Source of the DNA: Ramazzottius varieornatus
Taxonomy: Eukaryota > Tardigrada > Eutardigrada > Parachela > Ramazzottiidae
Assembly (NCBI GenBank): GCA_001949185.1
Contig: BDGG01000004.1
Coordinates: 1,606,278-1,670,277, forward strand
Direction of reading: 5' to 3'
Length of the DNA: 64,000 nucleotides
Shown: piece after piece, positions 62,781-64,000 of the stretch
How the letters are laid out: each line of letters begins with the position of its first letter
Position numbering within the stretch: the stretch's first letter is position 1
The notes under the pieces: model-generated
What the model was told of the DNA's origin: nothing
Databases searched by the model: none
What the model saw: the letters and a program-made list of their open reading frames with translations, nothing else
Translations under genes and position numbers: made by a program

Positions 62781-64000
62781 CATCAGCTATCACCGGCGCC
62801 TCCACGCACAGCAGCGCTAATGAGCCAGTGCACATGTGCATTACCCCGTAAGTAGTCGGGATTATGAGCAGCGCACAAGTGACTCCAGCGTTAACTGGAT
62901 CACTTACCTGTTGCAGGGAGACATCGTTTTCTGTATCAGACCATGAGCCAAAACGAATATCTCAGCCAGTGGTTACATTTTCTGGACGTGGAAATCTTGC
63001 CTTAGGAGCTCCCGTGGCGGACAGCGCTCTGGGACCATGTTATGAGATGTGAGTCAAGCTGCTTCTTTTCAATACATGCCGGCAGAGTTTTTACTGTATA
63101 AACCTGTGAAGATGCCGTTGTATAAGCCGATGAAGATGCTGGTGTGCACGCCGACGGAGTTGTCAACGTAGTGAAATCTAACATCATATTGCTTCCTGCA
63201 GAGATAACCTTTATCGTTGTTTCCAAACGGTGGAAAGCGATGCGTCAGTTCTCGCCTGGTTGTGTAATCCAGAAGTCCTTGATGCGTACAAATATCACCG
63301 AATACCTCAGCGCTTCCGAAGTCAAGCGTGGTTTGCCGTTTCCTTCCGGTCCGAGCAAAGAGAACGGATCTACGGACTAATTCTGGGCGACGGGAACGGC
63401 AGCTGGAAAGAATCAAATGAACGGTTTGGTAGTGGTAGCAAGCATGATGACGACCAGACGCCGTTCTTATTCATGAAGAAGGACTGGTATAGTCGACCTA
63501 ATGGGAAGCCTAATGGCTTCAAGCGACGTCTTCTTGTAATTGTGTCGTCAGAGGGCTGCAGCAAGCCAGTCGAGTTTTTCTTCGTGATCCAGTATGTATG
63601 GTCCGACGAAAGCAAGATCGCACCATTCCCGCCTGGGAAAACCTACACCAACCGCGCTATCACAAGCGCGAGCAAGAAGCTAGCGTCACCTGTTGCACGC
63701 GGCAAGCCCATGAGCCCTAGAGACATCGTTCTCGAAGTTGCGTCAACTATACCCGAAATCAACCGCGAGGTGAACCCATATTATCGACCGAAAGATATGC
63801 GACAGGTCATGACCATCAGAAACACGGTCAACAAGAACACATACGGAGAAGACGTGGAAAGCTACCTGCGAAGGAAGGAAGGGGTCATTCTTCGTCAGTA
63901 CCAGAACGAGGATGGATCGGAGTCTGAGAATTTCGTCGTGGTAGATCCGTACCACGTTGAGCTGATAGCGACGAACGGCGACCAAAAGCTAAAGTGTGAG
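62042..64000 (+). CDS. Unrecognised multi-exon gene, 3'-incomplete
   Basis: I do not recognise this family. Exons 62042-62316, 62683-62847, 62917-63048 and 63202-64000 join in one frame, which is still open at the window end (about 456 residues). The N-terminal 190 residues are acidic, low-complexity and Ser-rich, with an uninterrupted run of about nine Asp encoded by a GAC repeat (62753-62780). From about 63202 a folded domain begins: NLYRCFQTVESDASVLAWL, QAWFAVSFRSEQRERIYGL, TPFLFMKKDWYSRPNG, RRLLVIVSSEGC and VEFFFVIQYVW. A basic, charged stretch with NPYYRPKDMRQVMTIRN follows. This could be a transposase-derived or zinc-finger-associated domain, but I see no DDE or Cys/His signature yet. 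Confidence 0.75.
62378..62580. repeat. 24-base minisatellite in intron 1
   Basis: Seven or more imperfect units ending in (A/C)(A/C)GCCGGCG or a close variant, mostly exactly 24 bases apart. One unit is stretched to 44 and one to 27. Confidence 0.85.
62753..62780 (+). repeat. (GAC)n trinucleotide repeat encoding poly-Asp
   Basis: About nine consecutive GAC codons inside exon 2 of the terminal gene. Confidence 0.9.
63071..63172. repeat. 24-base minisatellite in intron 3, same family
   Basis: About four further units of the intron 1 repeat (for example AAGATGCCGTTGTATAAGCC and AAGATGCTGGTGTGCACGCC), again at 24-base spacing. Confidence 0.8.

Noticed and set aside
62378-63172. CRISPR array
   Set aside because: The units are contiguous imperfect 24-mers without unique spacers, and the window is eukaryotic.

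Overview
The window is eukaryotic nuclear DNA from a compact-genome invertebrate. Every real gene is split by many short introns (mostly about 45-150 bases) with ordinary GT-AG borders. About a dozen conserved animal genes fit into 64 kb, separated by repeat-rich islands. Neuron navigator, DAG lipase alpha, RAD54L2/ARIP4, TIGAR, FAF1, ZPR1, BORCS5 and METTL25 together mean a metazoan. The small introns, roughly mid-40s percent GC and two secreted ApoD-type lipocalins would fit a tardigrade. That species guess is inference; nothing in the window proves it.

Layout. 1-12.1 kb (+): most of a neuron navigator (NAV/unc-53/sickie) gene, with its 5' end missing or unrecognised. 12.3-32.7 kb (all on the minus strand): five genes in a row, namely CEBPZ/Noc1 (ribosome assembly), a TIGAR-type phosphatase, sn-1 diacylglycerol lipase, a RAD54L2/ARIP4-type SNF2 ATPase and METTL25. 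32.8-38.9 kb: repeat island with an inverted-repeat element, a decayed DIRS-type tyrosine-recombinase retroelement and a small Cys-rich gene candidate. 39.3-46.1 kb: ZPR1 (+), a TMEM45/DUF716 membrane protein (-), a possible small gene (-), lipocalin 1 (+) and a BPHL-type serine hydrolase (-). 46.2-54.4 kb: a second repeat island with a fold-back element, a broken PIF/Harbinger transposon (transposase plus divergent Myb/SANT gene) and a small MITE family. 54.5-60.8 kb: FAF1 (+), lipocalin 2 (+) and BORCS5 (-). 60.9-64 kb: a decayed copy of the Cys-rich gene, then the first 2 kb of an unrecognised gene (+) that runs off the window and carries a 24-base minisatellite in two of its introns.

The conserved genes are housekeeping or signalling genes with no evident pathway linkage. 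I built the exon models by hand from splice signals plus family similarity. For NAV, CEBPZ, TIGAR, RAD54L2, METTL25, ZPR1, TMEM45, both lipocalins, BPHL, FAF1 and BORCS5 the summed exon lengths keep one open frame throughout, which supports those models. The N-termini of NAV, CEBPZ and DAG lipase are the weakest calls.
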